Source of the DNA: a virus
Direction: 5' to 3' (one strand)
DNA length: 35,411 nt
Virus record (IMG/VR): IMGVR_UViG_3300025151_000134
Location: 1-35,411 of that record
Shown: in pieces, positions 26,812 through 35,411 of the stretch
How the letters are laid out: each line of letters starts with the position of its first letter
How positions within the stretch are numbered: position 1 is the stretch's first letter
Notes under the pieces: model-generated
Told to the model about the DNA's origin: nothing
Databases searched by the model: none
The model's input: only the letters and a program-made list of their open reading frames with translations
Translations under genes and position numbers: made by a program

Positions 26812-26830
26812 CTACTAGTTTAAAAGATTA

Positions 26831-27661
26831 TTAATTTAATCTTTTTTCTATATTTGCATATATTTCCATTCCTTCATCAGTTTTAAACCAAGCAGCTAAC
26901 GCTGAATATGGATGTTCATCAAATGGAACAGTCATAATCTTTCTATCATTAGAACCCCACAAGAAATATCTTTGATCATTAGATAATTTGATTATATTAG
27001 CTTCAACAGCTTTTATACCAAAGTTTCTAAGTTGAACATTTTCATCTGTCGTCAACTCTATGAACAATTTAGGATTTCTCCTAGCAAATAATAACAAATC
27101 TCTTTTAAGCTCCTTAGAACTCAAGTTATTAACCTCAGATCCAATCTCTGCTCTCATAATAGCTTCAGCCATATCTATATCTAAATTCTTAGCTATACCT
27201 AATGCTTCAACTTCAAACTCCAACCAATCTAACTCATGTTCAGCTATTTTAACTGGTTCATATTCATAAAATAAACTACCTTTATGTGGGTGATATAAAG
27301 ATAAAAATTTTTGTAATGTAACCTTTTCCTTAGGTACAAATAAAGCTCCGCTTCTAAACACTATGTGCTCTAATCTTTGATCTCCTTTCATTTCATCAAC
27401 AAAACAAGTTCTTTGATTTTGACAATATTTTATCTCTCTCTCATAACCCTTTTCTTCATCAAACCAAAATAAATTAGAAGCTTTTATAGAGTAAGATAGT
27501 GGTTTCTTTTTTCCCTTTAAATAATAAACTCTATCTTTAATTTTCCATTTAGGTTTTTTAGGTTCAACTTCTATTTTAGGAGTTTTAACCTTCGGTTCTT
27601 CCATAACAACCGTTTCTTCAGTTGTAGTTTCTTCCACAACTTCTTTCTTTTTCTTTGCCAT
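26831..27661 (-). CDS. head-associated protein of unknown function, 276 residues
   Basis: The start MAKKKKEVVEE and residues up to about 40 form a Lys/Glu/Val/Pro-rich, probably disordered tail (MEEPKVKTPKIEVEPKKPKW). The rest is compact, with FWFDEEKGYEREIKYCQNQR, an FVPKEKVTLQKFLSLYHPH strand-helix unit and helical ends (KELKRDLLLFARRNPKLFIE). It is framed by two hairpin terminators and directly follows the capsid gene. The tail resembles the start of the scaffold (MAKKENKVEEPKVEE), hinting at a shared handling signal. A head-completion or capsid-associated role is plausible. No family is recognised. Confidence 0.8.
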   Translation of the reverse strand: MAKKKKEVVEETTTEETVVMEEPKVKTPKIEVEPKKPKWKIKDRVYYLKGKKKPLSYSIKASNLFWFDEEKGYEREIKYCQNQRTCFVDEMKGDQRLEHIVFRSGALFVPKEKVTLQKFLSLYHPHKGSLFYEYEPVKIAEHELDWLEFEVEALGIAKNLDIDMAEAIMRAEIGSEVNNLSSKELKRDLLLFARRNPKLFIELTTDENVQLRNFGIKAVEANIIKLSNDQRYFLWGSNDRKIMTVPFDEHPYSALAAWFKTDEGMEIYANIEKRLN

Positions 27662-27689
27662 AATATAATATAATAAAAATTAATAAAAA

Positions 27690-27718
27690 TATAAGGGCGA
27701 TACTAGACCGCCCTTATA
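27690..27718 (-). terminator. hairpin terminator / attenuator after the capsid gene
   Basis: A 10-bp stem (TATAAGGGCG with CGCCCTTATA on the minus strand) around a nine-base loop is followed on the minus strand by TTTTTATTAATTTTTATT. It lies 12 bases after the capsid stop. The next ATG is 29 bases further, which leaves little room for a new promoter, so it probably works as a partial terminator that raises capsid mRNA relative to later genes. Confidence 0.85.
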
Positions 27719-27729
27719 AATAAATAGTC

Positions 27730-29238
27730 TTACTTCATTAACATAAAGTTGTTTGCACCTTGTGTGATTAAACATCTTTCAGTTAAGAAATGTATAGACA
27801 TTGCATCAAGCGCTGATGTAGCAGCTCCAACCGAACCAGTAACCCAAGATTTAAATCTTCGATCATCAGTTTGAGAAGCTCTATATCTAACATGTAAGAA
27901 TGGTCTCTTCATGTTCGAACCAACTTGTTGGTCATAAACAGAAGACATTCCAGCAGGAACCATAACACCTCTAATAGCATTAGTTGCGTTAGCGTCATTA
28001 ATACTTCCTCTTGTAGCTTTGTCATTTAAGTATCTGAAGTCAGATTTGTAGAAGTCATAAGAACCTCTTCTAAATCCTGAGAAACCTAAGTTTAACGCCA
28101 TGTCCTCATCGTTGTCGAATACTCCATAAGAAGTACCTCCAGCTCCGTAAGAATTCATTGAAGCAAGCATATCATCGATAGCTAAACTAGTAGCACGATT
28201 AACAAACATCATGTATTCTTCAATAGCACCTTGTTTGTCGAACTCAGCTAAAATAGCATCGAATTCAGCTAAATCAGTAGCAGCATTAACACCAGTTACA
28301 CCGGAAGTTAAGTTACCTCTTTCCTCAATAGCAGCAAATAAACCTTCAGTACCAACAGCTCCAGCACCAGTCCCAGAACCAGCAACCAAATCAGAACCAT
28401 CAATAGTAGAATTAGCGGCATTTAACTCGCCTTCAATCATTGCCATTTCAATGTAATCAGTAAATCTTGCTCTAGTATCAGCTTCAGCTTTTAGATACCA
28501 TAAATATCCAGATTCTCCAGCTTCTGTAGAAACTTCAACCCAACCTACTCTAGCAACGTCAGATCCTGATACTTCGTAGTAATCTTTCATTATAATTGGC
28601 TTATTAACAAAAGTTTTGAAATCAGGTTCGTTACCGCCTCTCAAATCAGTATCAGCACTATTAGCCGCGTTTCTATAGCTCATGCCTTTTCCATACTCAG
28701 AACCATAAACTAATATTGTTGTAGTTTTTGATCCACCAGTTGTACTAAGACCTAAAACGTTTAAAGAAGCTTCAGCATAAGGTTGAATATCAATAACAGC
28801 ACCCGCTACCGCTTCTACAATACACTTAACCACACCTTCTGAGTTTGCTACAATAATTGTATCATTAACTCTAATACCATGATTAGCAGCTGTAAAACCA
28901 GCAGTTTCGTCAATATCAGCTTCAATTTCAATTTGTCCACCACTTGCTGTACCACCAGCATTTGATTCAACGTGTCCCTTATAAGATAAATGTAATCTAC
29001 CTTGTTCAGACCAGACGACTTGATCAGACGTCATAGCCTCTTCTGCACCAACTTGAGATAAGAAACCAGAAATTGTTCGTGGACCGAACACTTCAGCTTC
29101 TTGCTCCATTAAGTCAGGCAGGTATTGTTGCGCCCAGCCAGCTGTAGCTGTCGCAGTAAAATCTATATAGTTTGTAGATAGTGTTTGCTTTTGTGGAGCA
29201 GGTACACTATTCAAACTACTTCCCGCAGTAATTGCCAT
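27730..29238 (-). CDS. major capsid protein (HK97-type fold expected)
   Basis: A 502-residue protein. The N-terminal region LSTNYIDFTATATAGWAQQY, then LPDLMEQEAEVFGPRTISGF, and the C-terminal block FLHVRYRASQTDDRRFKSWV ending in LTERCLITQGANNFMLMK match, from memory, the capsid proteins of crAss-like and other Bacteroidota podoviruses. Residues 80-160 (SGGQIEIEADIDETAGFTAA, then VNDTIIVANSEG) look like an inserted beta domain. The E-loop and A-domain were not located precisely. Placement right after the scaffold gene and before a strong hairpin fits the most highly expressed late gene. No protease gene is visible nearby, and a cleaved delta domain is not evident. Confidence 0.92.
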   Translation of the reverse strand: MAITAGSSLNSVPAPQKQTLSTNYIDFTATATAGWAQQYLPDLMEQEAEVFGPRTISGFLSQVGAEEAMTSDQVVWSEQGRLHLSYKGHVESNAGGTASGGQIEIEADIDETAGFTAANHGIRVNDTIIVANSEGVVKCIVEAVAGAVIDIQPYAEASLNVLGLSTTGGSKTTTILVYGSEYGKGMSYRNAANSADTDLRGGNEPDFKTFVNKPIIMKDYYEVSGSDVARVGWVEVSTEAGESGYLWYLKAEADTRARFTDYIEMAMIEGELNAANSTIDGSDLVAGSGTGAGAVGTEGLFAAIEERGNLTSGVTGVNAATDLAEFDAILAEFDKQGAIEEYMMFVNRATSLAIDDMLASMNSYGAGGTSYGVFDNDEDMALNLGFSGFRRGSYDFYKSDFRYLNDKATRGSINDANATNAIRGVMVPAGMSSVYDQQVGSNMKRPFLHVRYRASQTDDRRFKSWVTGSVGAATSALDAMSIHFLTERCLITQGANNFMLMK

Positions 29239-29261
29239 AATAATTAATTTTTAAATTGTTT

Positions 29262-30440
29262 TTAATTCTTTTTTCTAATTTTAAAGGATCTGTTTTTTAT
29301 ATCAGAAGAAGAATCACCTAAAACTCTAACTTTTATACCACCAGCATTTATTTCACCATGTGTTTGACGTGGATCCATACTTACATTCTTATCTTTAGCC
29401 ACTTGGTCTTTGACTGCGTCAGCTTTTCCTTGTTCATAAAAATGTTTAGCAATAGCGTCAGCGTTCATAGCAGTAAATAAAGATTTGTGATATCCTTTAG
29501 CGTCCGCAATAGTAGTTTTATCATCTCCAACAAATTTGTTGACAAAATTATTTAAATCACTTTGCGTTTGCTTAACTTTGTTTACATCTTTTACATTAAA
29601 CCTAAATCTCTTGTCTCCAACTTGATAATCAAAACCTTTGAAATCTTCGTTAAAAACATTATCAGTTTTTTTCAAAAATGCGTCCTTAGTAGCTTTATTC
29701 AACTTATTCTGTTTTTCAGTCTCCTTATTGTATCTATTAAAGAAATCTATAGCTTTCTGTTGATCTTTTGTTAATCTACTTCCAGCTTTAATTTCTTCAT
29801 AGTATTTAGACTTTTGCCTGTCTAAGTGGGCTCTAGCCTCGGCAACTTGCTCTTTGAGGGCTATCTTTTTCCTCTTAATGTCTTTAGGATCGTCAACCTC
29901 TTCATCAACACCGTATCTTTCTTCTAACAAGAAATGTCTCTCTTCTGGTGTTAGATGAGATTTTGTTGTACGATAATATTCATCAAGTACGTCAGAGTCG
30001 TCCATTTTAGTAACATCTCTGTTTAAATTAACGTAGTCATTTATGTCACCACCCGTTTCTTCCATGAAACTTATAAGTTTTTCAACCTTTTCAGGTAGTG
30101 GCCTTCCAGTTTCTTGAGCTTCAACTATAGCTTCTTGTACTTCTTCTTCAACTTTAATTACCTCTTCATTGGTAACTTCCTGTATAGTTGGTACCTCTTG
30201 TTGTTTTTCCTCAACAACCTCCTTGACTTCTGGTTCAGCATTGACTACGACCACCTCTTCTTCGACGGGTTTTTCTTTAACCTCTTCGTCTTTTACTGGT
30301 GGTTTTGATAAATCAACTTTAGTAATAGTTTCTTTAGGTTTACTTTTTTTCACTTTAACCTTAGTAACATTATCTTTAGTTTTTTCAACTTTAGTCTCTT
30401 CGACTTTAGGTTCTTCAACCTTATTTTCTTTTTTTGCCAT
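29262..30440 (-). CDS. capsid scaffolding protein (putative)
   Basis: A 392-residue, highly charged, helical protein between portal and capsid genes, the standard scaffold position. Residues 1-120 are a low-complexity Lys/Glu/Val/Pro tail (MAKKENKVEEPKVEETKVEK, EEEVVVVNAEPEVKEVVEEK) and are probably disordered. Residues 175-260 are coiled coil (KRKKIALKEQVAEARAHLDR). The C-terminal part, with KDVNKVKQTQSDLNNFVNKF, a GYHKSLFTAMNADAIAKHFY helix and EQGKADAVKDQVAKD, resembles scaffold ends in marine phages. It ends with a basic tail, RSFKIRKKN, which could bind capsid subunits electrostatically. A capsid-processing protease role is unlikely because no catalytic triad is visible. Confidence 0.8.
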   Translation of the reverse strand: MAKKENKVEEPKVEETKVEKTKDNVTKVKVKKSKPKETITKVDLSKPPVKDEEVKEKPVEEEVVVVNAEPEVKEVVEEKQQEVPTIQEVTNEEVIKVEEEVQEAIVEAQETGRPLPEKVEKLISFMEETGGDINDYVNLNRDVTKMDDSDVLDEYYRTTKSHLTPEERHFLLEERYGVDEEVDDPKDIKRKKIALKEQVAEARAHLDRQKSKYYEEIKAGSRLTKDQQKAIDFFNRYNKETEKQNKLNKATKDAFLKKTDNVFNEDFKGFDYQVGDKRFRFNVKDVNKVKQTQSDLNNFVNKFVGDDKTTIADAKGYHKSLFTAMNADAIAKHFYEQGKADAVKDQVAKDKNVSMDPRQTHGEINAGGIKVRVLGDSSSDIKNRSFKIRKKN

Positions 30441-30466
30441 AATAAAATTTTATAAAATATTAAATA

Positions 30467-32866
30467 TTAACGAGGGCCAAATTCACCTAATCCTACTCCC
30501 CCTGTAACTATATCATTACCTGATGATTCAAAACCTTTACCAGAATCACCTGATTTTCTTTGCTCTATCATATCTCTTTGATGAGCAGCTTGTCTATCTA
30601 TACGTTCATCTTTTCTATCTTCTCTCATCATCTCTAACTTATTTGAAACCTCTGTTTCTTGAGCTCTTGCACTAGAATTTAATTTAAACTCTAACATCAT
30701 TAACTCTTTTTTAACTCTAGCTTCTTGTTGTAAGAATTGAATTTTTAAATTACTCTTTGTTTTCTCCAACTCTTGCTCTCCTTTTATTTTTGTTTGATTC
30801 TTCTCTATCTCAATTTTTGCCGCTTCTTGAGCTGCCATAGATTGAGATTGTGCTTGTGATTGCATATTTTGTTGAGCCATAATTTGATCTCTCTCCATCT
30901 TCTTCCTTCTCTTTAATTTTAGCAATTGATTAGCTAACTTAAGATTTCTAACCTCTCTTATATCTATAGCGTCATCAAGATCAATCATTTTCTGTCCTAA
31001 TGCAACTTGTATGTTGTTTTCAAGCATTTGTTTTTCTTCGTCGTCTGGTAATAACTCTATAAATATACCAAACTCATGGAGATGTAATTCGTTCATTTCA
31101 CCTAGAGTAGCAACGTTATGAGCACCTATCGCTTGTATAAATGATTCTCGTGTTGGAGAATATTCTATTATATCAGCAATTCTCAATGACATACACTCAG
31201 CCATTTCAGCTGTTAAATACAACATTGATTGTAGTATATGTCTAGTAGCTGTATTTGAATTAGCTGCAGCAAGTTTTTGAACTCCAACTAAAGTTTTAGG
31301 ATCAGGTACTGTGCCATCTCTAGCTTCAGTTAAACCTGTCACATCTCTTATCATTTGTAGATAGTAATTGTAAGTAGCTATCAAACTTTGTATTTTGTTT
31401 CCTCCACCACCATTTTGTATTTGTTGTATTGGTACTTTACCAGGATTTTGATCCCCCTCTGATGTAAAACTTCTACCAACAACACTACCAGTTTGGAAGA
31501 ACATGTTTAGAGCTTCTTGTGGATTATAGTTTGTTCCATTACCAAGATCAACTTCTGCTAAACCATCAACATCAAGATATACACCATCTGGTACCATTCT
31601 TGATAATACTTGTTGTAACTTTAAATGTGTCAACTGAATCATATCAGCAAAACCTGTTATTCTACCAACTAATGATTCTATTTTTCCATTATATATTCTA
31701 GGTGCAACAACTTGATATGTCATTTTAACTTTACTAAAATTAGATTGACTCCTCATCATATTAGGCATCATTCTCCATCTTAGTAATTTATTTGAGCCTA
31801 TAACATAAACACCTTCAAATAAAACCTCAACGCTTCTTTCTATTTTACTAAAATCTCCTTCTTTATCCTCAGGTGGATTAAATGTATCGTCTTTTTCTAT
31901 AACCTTTTCTCCTCCGGCTGCTGTTTTCTTTAACTTATAAACATTATTACCAAAAGTTTTATAATTAAAATATAAAACGTTTATTTTGTTTTTATCTCTA
32001 TGCGGAGTATGTCTTAATGGATCTGTTGATTTATCTGTTATTTCTTTTATTTCCTCCTCTGTTAAATCTGGAAATTCTTTTATTAATTCATTAACAGGTA
32101 TTTCTTTTACTTCTCCAATATAATATATATCATCAAAATAAGGAGATTCAGTGTAAGAATATATTAAATTAGCTGGATCAACGTATTGAACTTTAGCTCC
32201 ATCCGTGAAATCAAATGTTGTTTTTGTAGCACCTATACCTATCGTTGTTATATCATATAAACATCTTCTTCTTATTAAATCATAATCACTACCTTCCATT
32301 AATACATTTATAGCTTGTTCTTCAGCCATTTCAACAGCTTGCTTATAGTTAAGCTGCATGTGTAGTTGTAATTCTTCATCTGAATCAGGTAGTGTACTTT
32401 CATCATTCTCGTACAAATCTATATTAAACTGTTGCTTAACCATATCGTTAAACTCTCTAGCTCTCATATCTCTTAATATAGACTCCATATATTCTGTTCT
32501 CTTGTTAACTCCATGTATGTCTTGAGAAAAACATTTTATATCAAAAGATCTATTAGCCATTCCATTAACTACTATATCTACAAACTTAGGTATAATAGGA
32601 ACAGGTTTCCAATCTAAGTTTAAATAAGATAAATCACCATTTATAGATAATTCATTTTTATATTTTTGGATTGACTGTTCTCCTCTAGCGTACAATCTTA
32701 ATTGATGAAAACTATTTATATTGTTCAAATACTTATTGTTACTTCCACTAAACCATTCGCTATGAATAGCTTTAGCAACCTTGAGTCCATATTCTTCACT
32801 TAGTTTCTCTAAATCGCTAACCGCTTGAGACGGAAAACTGACGAAAGTATTTCGACTGTTATTCAT
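30467..32866 (-). CDS. portal protein
   Basis: A 799-residue protein that forms the dodecameric portal through which DNA is packaged and ejected. The segment YLNLDWKPVPIIPKFVDIVV, preceded by SINGDLS, is a landmark I associate with portals of crAss-like and related podoviruses. Long helices and a GLTEARDGTVPDP turn follow in the centre. Residues from about 650 to 775 are Gln/Glu/Lys-rich coiled coil, consistent with the barrel of long portals. The chain ends SSGNDIVTGGVGLGEFGPR. The ATG overlaps the TGA of the terminase gene (ATGA), so translation is coupled. The length is larger than P22-type portals and matches the long portals of this group. Confidence 0.92.
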   Translation of the reverse strand: MNNSRNTFVSFPSQAVSDLEKLSEEYGLKVAKAIHSEWFSGSNNKYLNNINSFHQLRLYARGEQSIQKYKNELSINGDLSYLNLDWKPVPIIPKFVDIVVNGMANRSFDIKCFSQDIHGVNKRTEYMESILRDMRAREFNDMVKQQFNIDLYENDESTLPDSDEELQLHMQLNYKQAVEMAEEQAINVLMEGSDYDLIRRRCLYDITTIGIGATKTTFDFTDGAKVQYVDPANLIYSYTESPYFDDIYYIGEVKEIPVNELIKEFPDLTEEEIKEITDKSTDPLRHTPHRDKNKINVLYFNYKTFGNNVYKLKKTAAGGEKVIEKDDTFNPPEDKEGDFSKIERSVEVLFEGVYVIGSNKLLRWRMMPNMMRSQSNFSKVKMTYQVVAPRIYNGKIESLVGRITGFADMIQLTHLKLQQVLSRMVPDGVYLDVDGLAEVDLGNGTNYNPQEALNMFFQTGSVVGRSFTSEGDQNPGKVPIQQIQNGGGGNKIQSLIATYNYYLQMIRDVTGLTEARDGTVPDPKTLVGVQKLAAANSNTATRHILQSMLYLTAEMAECMSLRIADIIEYSPTRESFIQAIGAHNVATLGEMNELHLHEFGIFIELLPDDEEKQMLENNIQVALGQKMIDLDDAIDIREVRNLKLANQLLKLKRRKKMERDQIMAQQNMQSQAQSQSMAAQEAAKIEIEKNQTKIKGEQELEKTKSNLKIQFLQQEARVKKELMMLEFKLNSSARAQETEVSNKLEMMREDRKDERIDRQAAHQRDMIEQRKSGDSGKGFESSGNDIVTGGVGLGEFGPR

Positions 32867-35097
32867 ACTTTTTGTTTTATTATTCTTGATGAAATTCCTT
32901 TGTTATTATATTTTGATATATTTAAATTTAATGATGATACCTTTCTATCAGGATTAGGTTTGTATAAATGTCTATTACAAGCCATTATCGCTAATCCAGA
33001 ACTTATAGAAGCATCATGCTTCGTTCTTTTTGTTATATCAAACTTAGACCAATCATTTAATGTTTCATTAAAATACATGGTACCATAAGTGCCGTCTTCT
33101 AATAATCCTACGTGATCATTAATATACATTTCAACAGCTGCGGCGTGTGCTTGTTTTATGTCTTCACTTGAATTAGGTATACCACCTACTTCTTTTTCTG
33201 ATACAGATAATTTGTTCCAAATCTTATCTGGTCTATTCATACTAAACTTTCTATAACCTCTTCTTCTTAGGTAATATAAAAGTCTAGGTTTGTTATTTTC
33301 CGCTAATAGTGGCATTCCATAAAATACCAATGCCATCAGTACGTCTTCAAAAAATATATCAGCTGTTTGAGGTCTTGCTATGTATTCTAAGAAGAATGTG
33401 TTTGCTGGAGCGTCTTCCATTGAAAACTTAGTTAATCCGTGTAAAGCTCCTTTTGATCCTCTACCATCTACTGTTCCTGATATATCATATGAGTCACAAC
33501 CAAATGCTCCCATATGTTCATTGCCTGGATATTTTACGCCATTTTTTAATATAACGTTATTTTGTAATCTTTGACCCGGAACCCAACTAACTTTAAACCT
33601 ACCATTTGGATCTGGATTAAAGACGACTTGAGTATCTTTAACTCCATTAGTCCATTGAAAGTTCCCAATTGTTAATACAGATGAATTTCTATTTCCTTCG
33701 TTATAATCTATTTGTTCGTATATCTTTACTAAGTTAAATAAACTATTTCCTGTTTCATCTCTAAACGCATGTTCTTCAGTTCTTGGAAACTGACGGTAAA
33801 ACTCATTCAAAGCGTCTTGGTCATCTTTTAATCCATCAGCTTCATTATCCCAGTGATCTATAACTCCATACTCTATTTCTACTCCATGTGGATCAAATGC
33901 TTGTTTTTCTGGAGAATTGAAAACAGGTTGTCCGAATTCATCAATGAATCCCTCGTAATTCCACTCCATAGGAATAAACAAAGAATATAGTCCCGACTTA
34001 GTTTGTCCATTTCTATTTCTTTTTGTAACATCTGAGTTGTAATATAAGTTCTTAAAATTATCCCCACCTTTATCTAATGCGTTACTTGTTGATCCCATCA
34101 TACACTTACCTATAATTCTACTACCTAATCGTAGACAAGTTTTTGTTACTCTCCAGTTATTTTTTATATTATCAGGTCTCTCCCACTTACCACTTTCATC
34201 ATGTACTAATAAAGAAAGTTTTTCACCATCATAACTATTATCACCTGTATTTTTCCAATCGATAGTTGTATCTAATCCCTCCATATCATCTTGTTCCTCT
34301 TTTTCCCTCATCTTTTTACGAGTAAACTTTTTAGCGGGTACCCTGTAAGCGAGTTCGGACTTCGGTCGGTCCATACCGTCTTGTATCGGTTTGAAGAAGA
34401 ATGGATAGTTTAAACTAATTGGCACCACTTTATCAGTAAACATCTTTTTAGCGTCGGCACCAGTTTTAGATAATATACCAAATCTACTATCACTTGCTAA
34501 TGTTGCTTGATTAACTGTTTCAGCTGAACTCATAAATGAAAAACCGGAACGTCTATTTTTTAAATAACACATTCCATAACATCTATTATCCGCCTTACAA
34601 GCTTCCCAAAATATAAAGAATAATCTATTTGCTTCTCTGAAATCAGGAGCTCCAACATCAATTTTACTCCATTGTAGATACATATAATGTGTACCGGTCA
34701 AATATGTTGGTTTACCGTTGTTCATAAACCAAAACCCTTCTTCTCTTCTCCTAAACTCCTCATCTATATAACCATAGTGTTTTTCCTTAAACTCATCAGG
34801 ATATCCTTGCCAATCAAATACGGTTTTAATTCTTTTAAAATCAGGGTTAGCAGGAAATTGTCTCCATTTTTGCTCTGATTTATTTTTGCTACAAGAATAA
34901 ACTTCTTTTGGTTCTTTTGGAAGCGCTATTTTAAAACCTTGAATTTCAAGTATTTCTCCTATCATTCCAGTTTTAGATATAACTACAACATCGTTTTCTT
35001 TATTATAACCATACTCCCACTTTTTAGATTTATTCAATCTTTTTATAGTGTTTAGCTTTATTGGTTCTATAACCTTATATAACGTTTGTTCGTACAT
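32863..35097 (-). CDS. terL: terminase large subunit
   Basis: A 744-residue packaging motor. The ATPase part has a Walker A-like loop K180-NRRSGFS (180-187) preceded by CYL, a Walker B ending in D300-E301 (LSLLVHDESG), and the coupling-type motif MMGSTSN. The nuclease part has D535 in FGCDSYD, and D695 in KHDASISSGLAIMA is a candidate acidic residue. The Walker A lacks the usual GK[ST], as in several crAss-like terminases. The ATG overlaps the upstream stop (TAATG), and the gene ends in TGA, overlapping the portal start. A 60-base island of 55% G+C lies inside at 34331-34390. Confidence 0.94.
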   Translation of the reverse strand: MYEQTLYKVIEPIKLNTIKRLNKSKKWEYGYNKENDVVVISKTGMIGEILEIQGFKIALPKEPKEVYSCSKNKSEQKWRQFPANPDFKRIKTVFDWQGYPDEFKEKHYGYIDEEFRRREEGFWFMNNGKPTYLTGTHYMYLQWSKIDVGAPDFREANRLFFIFWEACKADNRCYGMCYLKNRRSGFSFMSSAETVNQATLASDSRFGILSKTGADAKKMFTDKVVPISLNYPFFFKPIQDGMDRPKSELAYRVPAKKFTRKKMREKEEQDDMEGLDTTIDWKNTGDNSYDGEKLSLLVHDESGKWERPDNIKNNWRVTKTCLRLGSRIIGKCMMGSTSNALDKGGDNFKNLYYNSDVTKRNRNGQTKSGLYSLFIPMEWNYEGFIDEFGQPVFNSPEKQAFDPHGVEIEYGVIDHWDNEADGLKDDQDALNEFYRQFPRTEEHAFRDETGNSLFNLVKIYEQIDYNEGNRNSSVLTIGNFQWTNGVKDTQVVFNPDPNGRFKVSWVPGQRLQNNVILKNGVKYPGNEHMGAFGCDSYDISGTVDGRGSKGALHGLTKFSMEDAPANTFFLEYIARPQTADIFFEDVLMALVFYGMPLLAENNKPRLLYYLRRRGYRKFSMNRPDKIWNKLSVSEKEVGGIPNSSEDIKQAHAAAVEMYINDHVGLLEDGTYGTMYFNETLNDWSKFDITKRTKHDASISSGLAIMACNRHLYKPNPDRKVSSLNLNISKYNNKGISSRIIKQKV
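34331..34390. other. G+C-rich island inside terL
   Basis: 33 of 60 bases are G or C (55%), against about one third around it. On the minus strand the codons include CGA, CCG, TCC, CTC, AGG and CCC, which look uncommon in this A/T-rich genome. GGAC and GTCC arms are present. It might be a packaging-initiation site or a recombined patch. Confidence 0.35.
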
Positions 35098-35372
35098 TAT
35101 CTAGATCTTCCTTCTGCGAATCCTTTAAAAGTATTTTTCTTTTCTTCTTCTATTGGTTTTCCTTCAAGCATTGCTTCTTCTTCGTGGATTCTGTTTAATA
35201 TCTCAAAAGCGTCAAATATAGCTAGTTTTTTAGTAGCTGCAGCATTCTTTAATCTATCTGCTGATATATCTTCGTCTGAATCAACTATTTCTTCTCTAGC
35301 AACTTTAATTAGTTCTTCAACCGCTTTGTGCCCAGCTTGGATTATATTCTTCTTCGTTTCCTTGATATTCAT
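35097..35372 (-). CDS. terminase small subunit candidate
   Basis: A 91-residue, acidic, helical protein directly upstream of the large subunit and joined to it by a TAATG overlap. It starts MNIKETKKNIIQAGHKAVEE. The helix ADRLKNAAATKKLAIFDAFE and the tail ending in FKGFAEGRSR resemble small proteins that precede terL in marine phages as I recall them. Size, position and helicity fit a small terminase subunit that recognises DNA, but no helix-turn-helix is obvious. The last 39 bases of the window beyond its start are A/T-rich with no recognisable signal. Confidence 0.65.
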   Translation of the reverse strand: MNIKETKKNIIQAGHKAVEELIKVAREEIVDSDEDISADRLKNAAATKKLAIFDAFEILNRIHEEEAMLEGKPIEEEKKNTFKGFAEGRSR

Positions 35373-35411
35373 ATTTAATTGTAATAAATTTATTTAAAAC
35401 TCTATATAATC

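Noticed and set aside
27690-27718. tRNA or small RNA in the capsid/276-residue spacer
   Set aside because: A single hairpin with a T-rich end, no cloverleaf.
1-35411. CRISPR array, insertion sequence, integrase or attachment site
   Set aside because: No regularly spaced repeats, transposase motifs or integrase motifs were found on either strand.
1-35411. Stop-codon reassignment (TAG or TGA), known in some crAss-like phages
   Set aside because: All long genes are open in the standard code, and TAG and TGA each end a real gene.

Overview
The window is a late structural gene cluster of a tailed, podovirus-type dsDNA phage. Every gene I accept lies on the minus strand, so the cluster reads from right to left. 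The order is a terminase small-subunit candidate, large terminase, portal, scaffold, major capsid protein, a head-associated protein, neck/ring proteins, a 2226-residue muzzle-like tail protein, several beta-rich virion proteins, three internal/ejection-type proteins, a 3094-residue multidomain protein, small Cys-rich or basic proteins, a tail fibre, a small fibre-like protein, and a DUF5675-like protein cut by the left edge. There is no tail sheath, tape measure, replication, integration or tRNA gene, so this is part of a larger genome.

The host is most likely a Bacteroidota bacterium, probably marine (Flavobacteriia-like). G+C is about one third in the lines I counted. Almost no gene has a Shine-Dalgarno sequence. 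Starts are instead preceded by A/T-only spacers, as is usual in Bacteroidota. The terminase, portal, capsid and ring proteins resemble, from memory, those of crAss-like phages (Crassvirales) and related marine podoviruses. Assignment to that order is an inference. The genetic code looks standard: TAA is the usual stop, TGA ends the terminase gene and TAG ends the 298-residue ring protein gene.

The right third (26.8-35.4 kb) is the packaging and capsid module. The small subunit candidate, terminase and portal are translationally coupled (TAATG and ATGA overlaps). A hairpin terminator follows the capsid gene and a second one follows the next gene. They probably set capsid expression above that of the tail genes. 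A 10-bp palindrome lies between the second terminator and a 52-residue protein not reported as an open frame by length-limited gene finding. The middle (12.2-26.7 kb) holds the neck, muzzle and internal proteins. The left third is dominated by the 9.3-kb gene for the 3094-residue protein, about a quarter of the window. It carries a zincin HExxH site, a PD-(D/E)XK-type nuclease site, a HAD-type site, a conserved C-terminal region and two Cys/His metal knuckles around a DxDxDG loop. This matches the architecture of injected polyvalent phage proteins.

The densest novelty is in this giant protein and its FSK-tagged linkers, in the SP-x-[KN] motif shared by small basic neighbours, and in the many calcium-loop-like motifs in the virion proteins. 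Coding density is very high. The only gaps above 60 bases are 26722-26830 and 27662-27729, and both contain hairpins.
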